From Acidobacteriota bacterium (GTDB lineage Bacteria; Acidobacteriota; Holophagae; Holophagales; Holophagaceae): a DNA stretch of 63,181 nucleotides. The notes under the pieces were generated by a model. It ran no database searches. It was given only the letters and a program-made list of their open reading frames with translations, and had not been told where the DNA came from. Below are positions 41,046 to 48,588 of this stretch, piece after piece. The position numbers and the translations under genes were made by a program. The DNA is taken from assembly GCA_016213735.1 (NCBI GenBank), contig JACQZU010000010.1, positions 1 to 63,181 on the forward strand, given 5' to 3'. How positions within the stretch are numbered: position 1 is the first letter of the stretch; each line of letters begins with the position of its first letter.

Positions 41046-42413
41046 ATGAGCCACTCCCTCGCCGAACTCGTCCGACACTACGACCGCCCCGGGCCGCGCT
41101 ACACGGGCTACCCCATGCCGCCGGCCTGGCGGGACGATTTTCCCGAGGAGGAACTGGTCGCCGGGCTCGAGCGGGCCGCCGGCAGCGACGCCCCTCTCTC
41201 CTTCTATGCGCACCTGCCCTTCTGCAAGCGGCGATGCGCCTACTGCGGCTGCAACGTCACCATCAGCCCCTACTACGATCCGGTGGAGCCTTTTCTCCAG
41301 ACCCTGGAGCGGGAGTTGGACCTCTTCGCCGCGCACCTGAAGGACCGGAGGGGCCTGCTCCAGCTCCATTGGGGGGGCGGAACGCCCACCTACCTGAAAG
41401 TCCCCGAACTGGAGCGGGTCTTCCGCCTCATCACCGCCCGGTTCCCCCTGCTGCCGGGGGCGGAAGTGAGCCTGGAGGCCGATCCCACCTTCATGACGGA
41501 GGACCAGCTGCCCGCGCTCCGCGCCCTGGGCTTCAACCGCGTGTCCTTCGGGGTTCAGGACCTGGATGAAGGCGTGCAGGAACTCATCACCCGTGGCCAG
41601 ACCTGGGACCACACCCTTTCCGCCGTGGGCCAGGCCCGGAGCCTGGGCTTCGAGGGCATCAACATCGACCTGGTGTATGGCCTGCCGGGGCAGACCCTGG
41701 GCACCTTCGGCCGCACCCTGGACGAGGTCATCGCCTTGGCCCCGAGCCGCCTGGCGGTGTACGGCTTCGCCTACCTGCCCAAGATGATGCCCTTCCAGCG
41801 GAGCATTCCCACCGAGACCCTCCCCAGCCCGGACCTGCGCCTGGAGCTCTTGCTCCTGGCCTCCGAGAAGCTGGAGGCCGCCGGCTACGTGCCCGTGGGC
41901 ATGGACCATTTCGCCCACCCGGAGGACGAACTGGCCAAGGCCGTCCACGACGGCCGGATCATCCGGAATTTCATGGGCTACGCCGTCCAGGCCGGCCCCG
42001 ACATGGTGAGCGTGGGACCCAGCGCCATCAGCGACGTGGGAGGGGTGTACCACCAGAACGAGAAGATCCTCTCCAAGTGGGAAAAGGCCGTGGACTCCGG
42101 CCACTTCCCGATGCACAAGGGCCACACCGCGGCCGGCGAGGACCGGATGCGCCGCTGGATCATCCACCAGGTGATGGGCCGCTTCGAGCTGCGCTGGTCC
42201 GAGCTTGCGGAGAAGTGGGGCGTGGACGGCCCCCTTCTCTTCGCCGAGGCGCTGGGGCAGCTCCGGGAGGAGGAGCCCTGGGGCACGGTGAAGGTCACCG
42301 ACGAGGGTGTCTTCGTCACGCCCCTGGGCCGGCGCTTCGTGCGCAACCTGGCCATGCCCTTCGACGCCTACCTGCCCCTGCTGGCAGGCAAGACCTTCAG
42401 CCGGACGGTGTAG
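41046..42413 (+). CDS. hemN: Oxygen-independent coproporphyrinogen III oxidase
   Basis: Radical SAM enzyme that converts coproporphyrinogen III to protoporphyrinogen IX without oxygen. The 455 residues carry the cluster motif C60, C64, C67 (FCKRRCAYCGC), then RYTGYPMPPAWRDDF at the N-terminus, LHWGGGTPTYL, EVSLEADPTFMTEDQLPALRALGFNRVSFGVQD, INIDLVYGLPGQT, YGFAYLPKMMPFQRSIP and GMDHFAHPEDELAKA. Length and the RYTGYP motif mark true HemN rather than HemW. One base separates it from the beta-lactamase-like gene. Confidence 0.96.
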   Translation: MSHSLAELVRHYDRPGPRYTGYPMPPAWRDDFPEEELVAGLERAAGSDAPLSFYAHLPFCKRRCAYCGCNVTISPYYDPVEPFLQTLERELDLFAAHLKDRRGLLQLHWGGGTPTYLKVPELERVFRLITARFPLLPGAEVSLEADPTFMTEDQLPALRALGFNRVSFGVQDLDEGVQELITRGQTWDHTLSAVGQARSLGFEGINIDLVYGLPGQTLGTFGRTLDEVIALAPSRLAVYGFAYLPKMMPFQRSIPTETLPSPDLRLELLLLASEKLEAAGYVPVGMDHFAHPEDELAKAVHDGRIIRNFMGYAVQAGPDMVSVGPSAISDVGGVYHQNEKILSKWEKAVDSGHFPMHKGHTAAGEDRMRRWIIHQVMGRFELRWSELAEKWGVDGPLLFAEALGQLREEEPWGTVKVTDEGVFVTPLGRRFVRNLAMPFDAYLPLLAGKTFSRTV

Positions 42414-42414
42414 G

Positions 42415-43419
42415 ATGCCCCGAGGCTTCCTCCTGGCCGGACTGGGCGCCCTGGCCCTGGCCTCCACTCCGATGGCCGGCCAGGCCCCGTCGGGGCCCCC
42501 CATGGCGGGCCGCGCTTCGGAACTCCTGGAGGACATCCGGACTTTCGAGCAGCGCACCGGCGGCAGCGTGGGGGTGGCCATCCTTCATGTGGAGTCGGGG
42601 AGAGAGCTGTTCTACAAGGGAGCCGAATCCTTCCCCATGGCCTCCGTGTACAAGGTCCCCGTGGCGCTGGCCATCCTGGACCTGGTGGATCAGGGCCGCC
42701 TTCAGGCCGCGCAGATGGTCCCGGTGCCCGAGGAGCTGAGGGTGGAATCGGACGGCATCGCGGAGCAGCTGGTGCACCCGGGGATCAGCCTGAGCCTCCT
42801 CAACCTGCTGGAGCTGATGCTGACCCGCAGCGACAACACGGCGACGGACGTGCTCGTGAAGCTTGCCGGGGGTCCGGCCGCGGTGACCCTTTTCCTCAAG
42901 TCCCGGGGCCTCCACGGAATCCGGGTGGACCGGGATACCGCCGCCCTCCTGGAGGACTTCATGGAGATCGGCCGGGGTCCGTACCTGGAGCGACTTGAGA
43001 AGGCCAGGGCCGAAAAGAGGGACCTGGAGATCCGCAGCGGCAAGCCGAACCCCGCCTACGACGAGGACCCTCGGGATACCGCCACCCCGGCCGCCACCGC
43101 CCTCATGCTCGCCCGACTCCACCGCGGTGAGCTCCTGAAACCCGAAAGCACCCGCCTCCTCCTGGACATCATGGCCCGGTGCCGCACGGGCCATCGGCGG
43201 CTCAAGGGACTGCTGCCGGAGGGGACCGTGGTGGCCCACAAGACCGGAAGCCTGGGTGCCACCGCCAACGACGCGGGAATCCTCACCCTGCCGCGGGGCA
43301 AGGGACACCTGGTGGTGGTGGTCTTCGTGAAGAAGAGCACCCGGCCCCACCAAGCCCGGGACCGGGCCATCGCCGAAATCGCCCGGGCCGCCTTCGACCA
43401 CGCCCTGTACGGGCCGTGA
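42415..43419 (+). CDS. Class A beta-lactamase-like serine hydrolase, exported
   Basis: A 334-residue exported protein with a signal peptide ending near ASTPMAGQA. It shows three penicillin-interacting motifs in order: S77-x-x-K80 (MASVYKVP), S139-D-N141 (RSDNTATDVL) and K276-T-G (HKTGSLGATANDAG). The deacylating glutamate of class A enzymes (ExxLN loop) is not seen; the aligned stretch reads DRDTAALLED, and there is an insertion before DTATPAATALML. It may be a slow hydrolase or a peptidoglycan-binding or -cutting enzyme rather than a resistance enzyme. It starts one base after hemN, so it is probably co-transcribed. Confidence 0.82.
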   Translation: MPRGFLLAGLGALALASTPMAGQAPSGPPMAGRASELLEDIRTFEQRTGGSVGVAILHVESGRELFYKGAESFPMASVYKVPVALAILDLVDQGRLQAAQMVPVPEELRVESDGIAEQLVHPGISLSLLNLLELMLTRSDNTATDVLVKLAGGPAAVTLFLKSRGLHGIRVDRDTAALLEDFMEIGRGPYLERLEKARAEKRDLEIRSGKPNPAYDEDPRDTATPAATALMLARLHRGELLKPESTRLLLDIMARCRTGHRRLKGLLPEGTVVAHKTGSLGATANDAGILTLPRGKGHLVVVVFVKKSTRPHQARDRAIAEIARAAFDHALYGP

Positions 43420-43425
43420 ACCCTC

Positions 43426-44658
43426 TCAGGCTCCGGAGTCGCTCCGGAGCAGACGGACGGCGGCCAGACCCAACACCAGCACCACCAGGGCAGCCGCCCA
43501 GGGAAGCCAGGGACGGGCCCGTTCCGCGGCGGCACGGCTCGACGCCTCGCGGGAGGGGATCCCTTCCGGGTCGGATTCCGGGGGTCCCAGGCTCAGGACA
43601 GGCCGGGCCTGGATCGCCCGGCTGGATGGCGGAAGGGAGGCCAGGCTCCCCGGCGCCGGCTTGGCCTCTCCGCCGGTGTGAAGGAAGTATAGGGCACCCC
43701 GCTCCGCCGGGAAGAGGAGCACCTCCCGGCGCACCAGCACCCGCACCTGCTCCACCCGGGCACCCTCCGGAAGGGACCACTCGATCCCGTCCGTGAGGGT
43801 GGGCTCGAGGGCGATCCGGGAGGAGCGGCTCTGCAGCGCGGGCAGGTTCCAGAGCAGGCCCCGGGCCGGGATGGACGATGCAGGTCCCCTGCCTCCGGAT
43901 GGCCGGAAGGCCACGAGGGACATGGGCGCCGCCGGGGGGGCCAGGACAAGGTCCAGGCCCACGATGCGCTCCGGCGCAGGCAGTTTCATGTACCAGCGGG
44001 CGGCAGGGGGCCGGTCGGACGCCAGGGGTCCCCACTGGGCGGGTTCCATCAGGCTTTCCCGGCCGAGGTCCCCGGCCTCGGTGGCGGCGAACACGGAGAG
44101 CCCGGCGAGCCTCGGAGGCCTGCCGTGGAGGGTCCGGAGCACCAGTCGGTAGTGATCTCCATCCCAGGGGATCCGGATGAGGTTGCTTCGGCCCGAGGGG
44201 CCCAGGTCGAAGACATGACGGGGTGGGTCCGCCGGCAGGCGGACGGTCCTCCCTTCCGCCAGGGAACGCTCGACCTCCACCTCGCAGACCCAGGTGCCTT
44301 CCCCGGCGAGGTCCAGGTCGATCCGAAGCTGTTCCCGGTCCCGGGCCTGGGCACCGTCAGGAATCTTGAGGGTGAATTCCGCGGCGGGAGCCCCGTCTTC
44401 CGTTCCCAGGATCCGCTGGCTCAGTTCGAGTCTCCGGGGCTCCCAGAGCCCGTCCCGCTCCAGGAGAAAGGGGACCGGGGTTCCCGTCCCGTCCCCGAGC
44501 CAGAGCCCGGTGGCCTGGCGTTGGGCGGGTCCGTCCAACTCCACCCTGGCCCATCCACTCTCCGTGGGGAGGCTGAGGGGGCGCCGTTCCAGGCCCTGAC
44601 GGGAAGGGGCGCACCCCAGCAGGGCGATCAGGGCCAGGAGGGCGGTCCTCCCCTTCAT
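43426..44658 (-). CDS. DUF3999-family lipoprotein
   Basis: A 410-residue protein with lipobox LLGC (C16), a large beta-rich periplasmic part and one C-terminal membrane helix (LPWAAALVVLVLGLAAVRLL). The WDGDHYRLVL, PRHVFDLG and GRSNLIRIPW stretches fit DUF3999, whose genes commonly sit next to DUF2339 genes, as here. Its ATG overlaps the DUF2339 stop codon (ATGA). Function is unknown; an envelope role with the DUF2339 partner is likely. The frame remains open upstream, but that is inside the partner gene. Confidence 0.8.
   Translation of the reverse strand: MKGRTALLALIALLGCAPSRQGLERRPLSLPTESGWARVELDGPAQRQATGLWLGDGTGTPVPFLLERDGLWEPRRLELSQRILGTEDGAPAAEFTLKIPDGAQARDREQLRIDLDLAGEGTWVCEVEVERSLAEGRTVRLPADPPRHVFDLGPSGRSNLIRIPWDGDHYRLVLRTLHGRPPRLAGLSVFAATEAGDLGRESLMEPAQWGPLASDRPPAARWYMKLPAPERIVGLDLVLAPPAAPMSLVAFRPSGGRGPASSIPARGLLWNLPALQSRSSRIALEPTLTDGIEWSLPEGARVEQVRVLVRREVLLFPAERGALYFLHTGGEAKPAPGSLASLPPSSRAIQARPVLSLGPPESDPEGIPSREASSRAAAERARPWLPWAAALVVLVLGLAAVRLLRSDSGA
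43430..43450. terminator. Hairpin at a convergent junction
   Basis: GCTCCGGAG (43430-43438), a 3-nt loop, then CTCCGGAGC (43442-43450): a perfect 9-bp stem. It lies 10 nt past the beta-lactamase-like stop codon and inside the 3' end of the DUF3999 gene. It probably terminates the plus-strand transcript. No T-tract. Confidence 0.5.
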
Positions 44659-46373
44659 TCGGCCTCCTTCCGGCTCAGCCGGACACGGTTGGCCACCAGG
44701 GCGGCGCCGAGGAAGATGCCCCCCACGCCGAGGAAGACCACGGCTCGCAGGGCCATGTCCGCGCGGTCCAGGTCCACCACCACGAGCTTGAGCCCCGCCA
44801 GCGCCAGCCAGACGTAGCCCGCCACCGCCAGGCCACGGGCCAGGCCGGGGCGCGCCTCCCGCAGACTCCGAATCCACTGGCCCGCCCCGCTGGCCGCGTA
44901 GGTCAACGTCAGGGACATGGAGGCCGCCCGGGCGGACCCCCCCAGCCACCGCACGGCCTGTCCGGCCTCCAGGGCGAGGCCGACATTGGCCACCAGCTGG
45001 AGCAGGGCGAAACTCAGAATCCCCAGGGGCCCCCCGCGACGGGCGAGGAACCCCCACGCCAGGGCTGCGAGAAGCCCTTCGGCGAAGCTCGTGTTGAAGA
45101 CCGGCGTCAGTTGCCGCCAGGGGTAGAGGTCCGCAAGGTGGAAGAGCCACCGGCCGGTGGCGAGGGCCGCCACGGCCACCGCCAGGAAGGCCAGGTGCCG
45201 CCGTTCCTGGACCTCCCCCTCGCCGGCGCCGTCACTGCCCGAGAGCCAGGCCAGGGCCAACGCGTAGGCCGCCCAGAAGGGACCCACCCAGGCCCAGGCC
45301 AGGGCCACGGGCACCGCCAGGGCGAGGTGGCCCGCCGCGAGGGCCAGGAGACCGAAATCGGCACGCCGGTCCCCCAGGCGCACGCGGAGCGGCTTCACGA
45401 GGGCGAGGTTCAGCGCGCCCAGCCCGAGGATCGGCCCTGCGAAAGCCTCGGGCATCCACCCCAGGCGCTTCCAGAGGACCCAGGCCAGGAGGGTTGCGAA
45501 GACGGACACGAAGGACCAGAGCAGGGTGGGGGTGGAGGGGCGCTCAGGGATGCGCGGCAGCCAGACCCAGAGGCCCGAGAGCATCAGGTGCAGCCCCAGC
45601 AGACCCAACAGGGCCGGGGCATCCGAGGGCAGCACCTCCAGGCAGCACAGGGCCAGCAGGATCCAGGTTCCGGCCACGGCGAGCCAGCGCGAGACGCCCC
45701 AGCGGGCCCCCGCCCCGGTGGCGTAGGGGATGGCCAGGGCCGACGCCAGGAGGATGGAGAGGATGACCGCCAGGGCCACCTCGTGGTGCCCGCCCTGGCT
45801 GAAGACCAGGGGTGAGAGGAGGCCGGAGGCCAGGGCCACGCAGAGGCTGGCTCCGGACCGGGCCCGGGCCGCCAGGGCCCCGGCGAAGAGCACAGCCACC
45901 GAGGAGGCCGCGAAGCCCAGGGAGGGTGGGAAGAAGTGGGCCTCGAAGGCCCCCCAGCGGAGCGTGAAGATCAGGGTGCCCAAGCCTGCGAGCAGGAAAC
46001 TCACGCCGACCTTTCGGCTCGAGCCTAGGATCATCCGGGCAGCCCCGGCGGTGATTCCGGCCCCTGCCAGGAGGCCCAGGAGGAACCTGGCCTCGGGCCC
46101 GATCCAGCCCCGCTGGATGGCGAGGTGCAGAAAGAAGACCGCGCCCAGGAGGAAAATCCCCGCCCCCGCCGCCGCCACGAAGAGGATGGGGTTCAGCGGC
46201 TTCCGGACCCGGGGAGGCGGCGCGGGCCGGCGGGCGGGAAGCGGGGTGGAAGCCCTGGGGGCTTGGGGCGGGCCGGTCGTCGCGCCCTGCAGGGCCTGCA
46301 CCTGCTGCCACAGCCAGGCCACCTGGGCTTCGAGTCGAACCACGCGCTCGTCAAGGTTGGGTTCTTCGCTCAT
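44655..46373 (-). CDS. DUF2339-family polytopic membrane protein
   Basis: A 572-residue inner-membrane protein. It begins with a cytoplasmic coiled coil (LDERVVRLEAQVAWLWQQVQAL) and a proline-rich linker, followed by about 18 hydrophobic segments. The coiled coil, linker and LNPILFVAAAGAGIFLLGAVFFLHLAIQRGW are typical of DUF2339. Function is not known. The ATG at 46373 is preferred (GGCGGG 6 nt upstream); in-frame ATGs at 46379 and 46394 are alternatives. It is divergent from hemH and translationally coupled to the DUF3999 gene. Confidence 0.85.
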   Translation of the reverse strand: MSEEPNLDERVVRLEAQVAWLWQQVQALQGATTGPPQAPRASTPLPARRPAPPPRVRKPLNPILFVAAAGAGIFLLGAVFFLHLAIQRGWIGPEARFLLGLLAGAGITAGAARMILGSSRKVGVSFLLAGLGTLIFTLRWGAFEAHFFPPSLGFAASSVAVLFAGALAARARSGASLCVALASGLLSPLVFSQGGHHEVALAVILSILLASALAIPYATGAGARWGVSRWLAVAGTWILLALCCLEVLPSDAPALLGLLGLHLMLSGLWVWLPRIPERPSTPTLLWSFVSVFATLLAWVLWKRLGWMPEAFAGPILGLGALNLALVKPLRVRLGDRRADFGLLALAAGHLALAVPVALAWAWVGPFWAAYALALAWLSGSDGAGEGEVQERRHLAFLAVAVAALATGRWLFHLADLYPWRQLTPVFNTSFAEGLLAALAWGFLARRGGPLGILSFALLQLVANVGLALEAGQAVRWLGGSARAASMSLTLTYAASGAGQWIRSLREARPGLARGLAVAGYVWLALAGLKLVVVDLDRADMALRAVVFLGVGGIFLGAALVANRVRLSRKEAE

Positions 46374-46427
46374 GGTCATCCCGCCCGTCACCATAGCGCC
46401 CTTTCAAGCCGCCGTGCCGGTGAAGGC

Positions 46428-46433
46428 TAGACT
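46428..46433 (+). promoter_or_regulatory. Putative -10 of hemH, leaderless spacing
   Basis: TAGACT, then GTCCCC, then the ATG at 46440. The exact 6-nt spacer and the lack of a ribosome site fit a leaderless transcript. Confidence 0.5.
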
Positions 46434-46439
46434 GTCCCC

Positions 46440-47396
46440 ATGGGAATCCCACCCGACACGGCCGTGCTGCTTCTCAACATGGGGGGGCCGCTTCGCGCCG
46501 ACCGTGTGGAGCCCTTCCTGCGGGAGCTCTTCAATGACCGGGACATCATCCGCCTGGGGCCGGCCTTCCTGCAGCCGCTGATCGCGCGCATCATCGTCGG
46601 GGCCCGGCTGAAAGACGTGGTCCAGCGGTACGGCGAGATCGGAGGCGGCAGCCCCATCCTCCGCGAGTCCGCCGCCCAGGCCGCCGCCCTTCGCCGGGCC
46701 CTGCGGGAGGCTGGGCGGAGCGAGCCCGTGAAGCTGGTCTTCCGGTACGCGGCCCCCCGGGCCGAGGGAATGCTGCGGGCCCTGCGGCGGGACGGGATCC
46801 GACGCCTGCTTCCCGTGACCCTCTACCCCCACGACTGCCGGGCCACCACCGGCTCCAGCCTGCGGGACCTGGAGCGTCGGGCCGCCGGCTTCGGCATGGA
46901 GATCCTGGAGGGGGTCCGGCACTACGCCACCGACGAGGATTTCCTGTCCTCGGTGGAGGAACGCATCCGGGAGGCCCTGCGGGAACGCCCCGGGGCCACG
47001 GTGCTTTTCAGCGCCCACAGCCTGCCCCGGAAGCAAGTGGAACAGGGGGACCCCTACGAGCGGGAGATCAGGGCCACGGTGGCAGCCCTGGAAGCCCGCC
47101 TGGGACCGCTTCCCGGTGGGTTCCGCCTGGCCTTCCAGAGCAAGGTGGGACCCATCCCCTGGCTGGAGCCCAATGTGGCCGATGTGATTCCGGAACTGGC
47201 GGGGCGGGAAGTCGTGGTCGTGCCCATCGCCTTCGTCAGCGAGCACATCGAGACCCTCCACGAGCTGGACATCGAGTACGCCCACCTGGCGAGGGAGCGG
47301 GGCGTGGCCGCCTGGATTCGCGTCCCCACCCCCGGCACCCACCCCGCGTACATCCGCTGCCTGACCCGGAGGACGCTGGCCGCCCTGAAGGCTTGA
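46440..47396 (+). CDS. hemH: Ferrochelatase
   Basis: Inserts ferrous iron into protoporphyrin IX (or coproporphyrin III) at the end of heme synthesis. The 318 residues include AVLLLNMGGPLRADRVEPFLRELFND, RYGEIGGGSPIL, LFSAHSLPRKQVEQGDPYEREI with the catalytic histidine, LAFQSKVGPIPWLEPNVADVI, and VVVPIAFVSEHIETLHELDIEY with the glutamate and second histidine. HemN and HemG nearby suggest the protoporphyrin route. It is transcribed apart from the hemC-hemN run. Confidence 0.97.
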   Translation: MGIPPDTAVLLLNMGGPLRADRVEPFLRELFNDRDIIRLGPAFLQPLIARIIVGARLKDVVQRYGEIGGGSPILRESAAQAAALRRALREAGRSEPVKLVFRYAAPRAEGMLRALRRDGIRRLLPVTLYPHDCRATTGSSLRDLERRAAGFGMEILEGVRHYATDEDFLSSVEERIREALRERPGATVLFSAHSLPRKQVEQGDPYEREIRATVAALEARLGPLPGGFRLAFQSKVGPIPWLEPNVADVIPELAGREVVVVPIAFVSEHIETLHELDIEYAHLARERGVAAWIRVPTPGTHPAYIRCLTRRTLAALKA

Positions 47397-47458
47397 AGGG
47401 CGCCGAGCGCAGGAGCCAGGAGCGACCCGTAGCCCCGCCTTCCAGGGGGGGGAATGGC

Positions 47459-48475
47459 TCAGAAGGGGATGGCCATTCGGCGAAGCTCCGCCATGAGCAG
47501 CACGGGGGTGGTGAAGGGAAGGGTCTGGAGTCCGGCGCCCTGGGCGGCCTTCAGGAACGAAGCTTCCCGGCCGATGTACAGGCAGGATTCCTGGGGGACG
47601 CCCAGTCGCAGCAGCGTCTTACGGAAAACGGCCGGATCCGGGAGGGCAGCCCCGGCTTCGCAGGACAGCACGGTGGCGTGGAACACACCCTTGAGCCCCA
47701 TGGTCTCCAGGCCCCGCGCCTTGATCCAGGGGGCCCCGTTGCCCGTCAGGGCGGCCCGGTGCTGCTGGCCGAGCCCTCTCGCCAGGTTCACCAGGGCCGG
47801 CTGGACCCGGAAGGCCCCCAGGTAGGCCTGCTCGACTCCGGCGGGATCCACAGGGGCCCCTGCCCAGGCCTCCAGGGCCGCGAAGAAGCCCGAGGGTTCC
47901 AGGTCGCCGCCTTCGAGTCCCCGCAGGGCCCCGGGCGCCTCCCACAGGAAGGCGTTCACCGCTTCCCGCGGCTGTCCGGTCCGGTCCGCGAGGAAATCCG
48001 TGAGGTGCCCCTGGTCCCGGGTCGCCAGCACACCCTCCAGTGCGAAGATCACTCCCAGCAGGGGCGCGGACGGCAGGGCTCGCTGGAGGAAGGGGGCGTA
48101 GTCCTGGTCCGACTTGGTGATGTGCTCCAGGTACCAGGTCTTGAGAAAGTCCACGGTCTGCTCGACCGCCTCGGAATCCGCGGGGTCGAAGGAGGCCCCG
48201 AGTTCGGCCACGCGGGCCATGAAGGCCTCGTGCTCCACCCGGTGCTCCGGAAGCCGGGGGTAGTCCGCCGCCTGCATGTAGCGCTCCTCGGCGCTGAAAT
48301 GCGTCTGGGCGTACTCGCAGAGATGGCGGAAAATCGTGGAGACCTGTTCGGGTTCGGGAGAGGGGACTCCGAGGAGGTCGATGAGCTCGTTGAGCATCTC
48401 CAGCAGGCCGCGGTGGTGGGCGTCGATCTCACGGAAATGGATGTTGTAGCGGTCCTTCCACTGGATGTGAAGCAT
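47459..48475 (-). CDS. Bacteriohemerythrin fused to a degenerate HAD domain
   Basis: A 338-residue cytoplasmic protein. Residues 1-130 are a bacteriohemerythrin with all seven di-iron ligands visible: H21, H59, E63, H78, H82, H118 and D123. Residues 139-330 follow a haloacid dehalogenase layout (LLGVIFALEGVLATRD, then ALTGNGAPWIKARGLE, then LPDPAVFRKTLLRLGVPQESCLYIGREASFLKAAQGAG). The catalytic DxD is replaced by A145 and E147, the usual K before PDP is leucine, and the late DD pair is lost. So it is probably an oxygen or NO/iron sensor with a non-catalytic binding domain. GGAGG lies 4 nt before the ATG. It sits between hemH and hemG. Confidence 0.85.
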   Translation of the reverse strand: MLHIQWKDRYNIHFREIDAHHRGLLEMLNELIDLLGVPSPEPEQVSTIFRHLCEYAQTHFSAEERYMQAADYPRLPEHRVEHEAFMARVAELGASFDPADSEAVEQTVDFLKTWYLEHITKSDQDYAPFLQRALPSAPLLGVIFALEGVLATRDQGHLTDFLADRTGQPREAVNAFLWEAPGALRGLEGGDLEPSGFFAALEAWAGAPVDPAGVEQAYLGAFRVQPALVNLARGLGQQHRAALTGNGAPWIKARGLETMGLKGVFHATVLSCEAGAALPDPAVFRKTLLRLGVPQESCLYIGREASFLKAAQGAGLQTLPFTTPVLLMAELRRMAIPF

Positions 48476-48576
48476 GGGACCTCCGGACGAGGGGCTTTTC
48501 GGCACCTCCGGGGCCCGGGTCGAGAAACGATCCCGGCCGGGTGACTCCGGTCAAGGACCGGCCGCGCCGGGACGCC

Positions 48577-48582
48577 TAGAAT
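48577..48582 (+). promoter_or_regulatory. Putative -10 of hemG, leaderless spacing
   Basis: TAGAAT (one change from TATAAT), then GGTCCC, then the ATG at 48589: the best example of the leaderless layout in this window. No ribosome site precedes the ATG. Confidence 0.55.
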
Positions 48583-48588
48583 GGTCCC

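Noticed and set aside
47397-47458. Terminator between hemH and the hemerythrin fusion gene
   Set aside because: The 62-bp gap has G-runs but no convincing inverted repeat.
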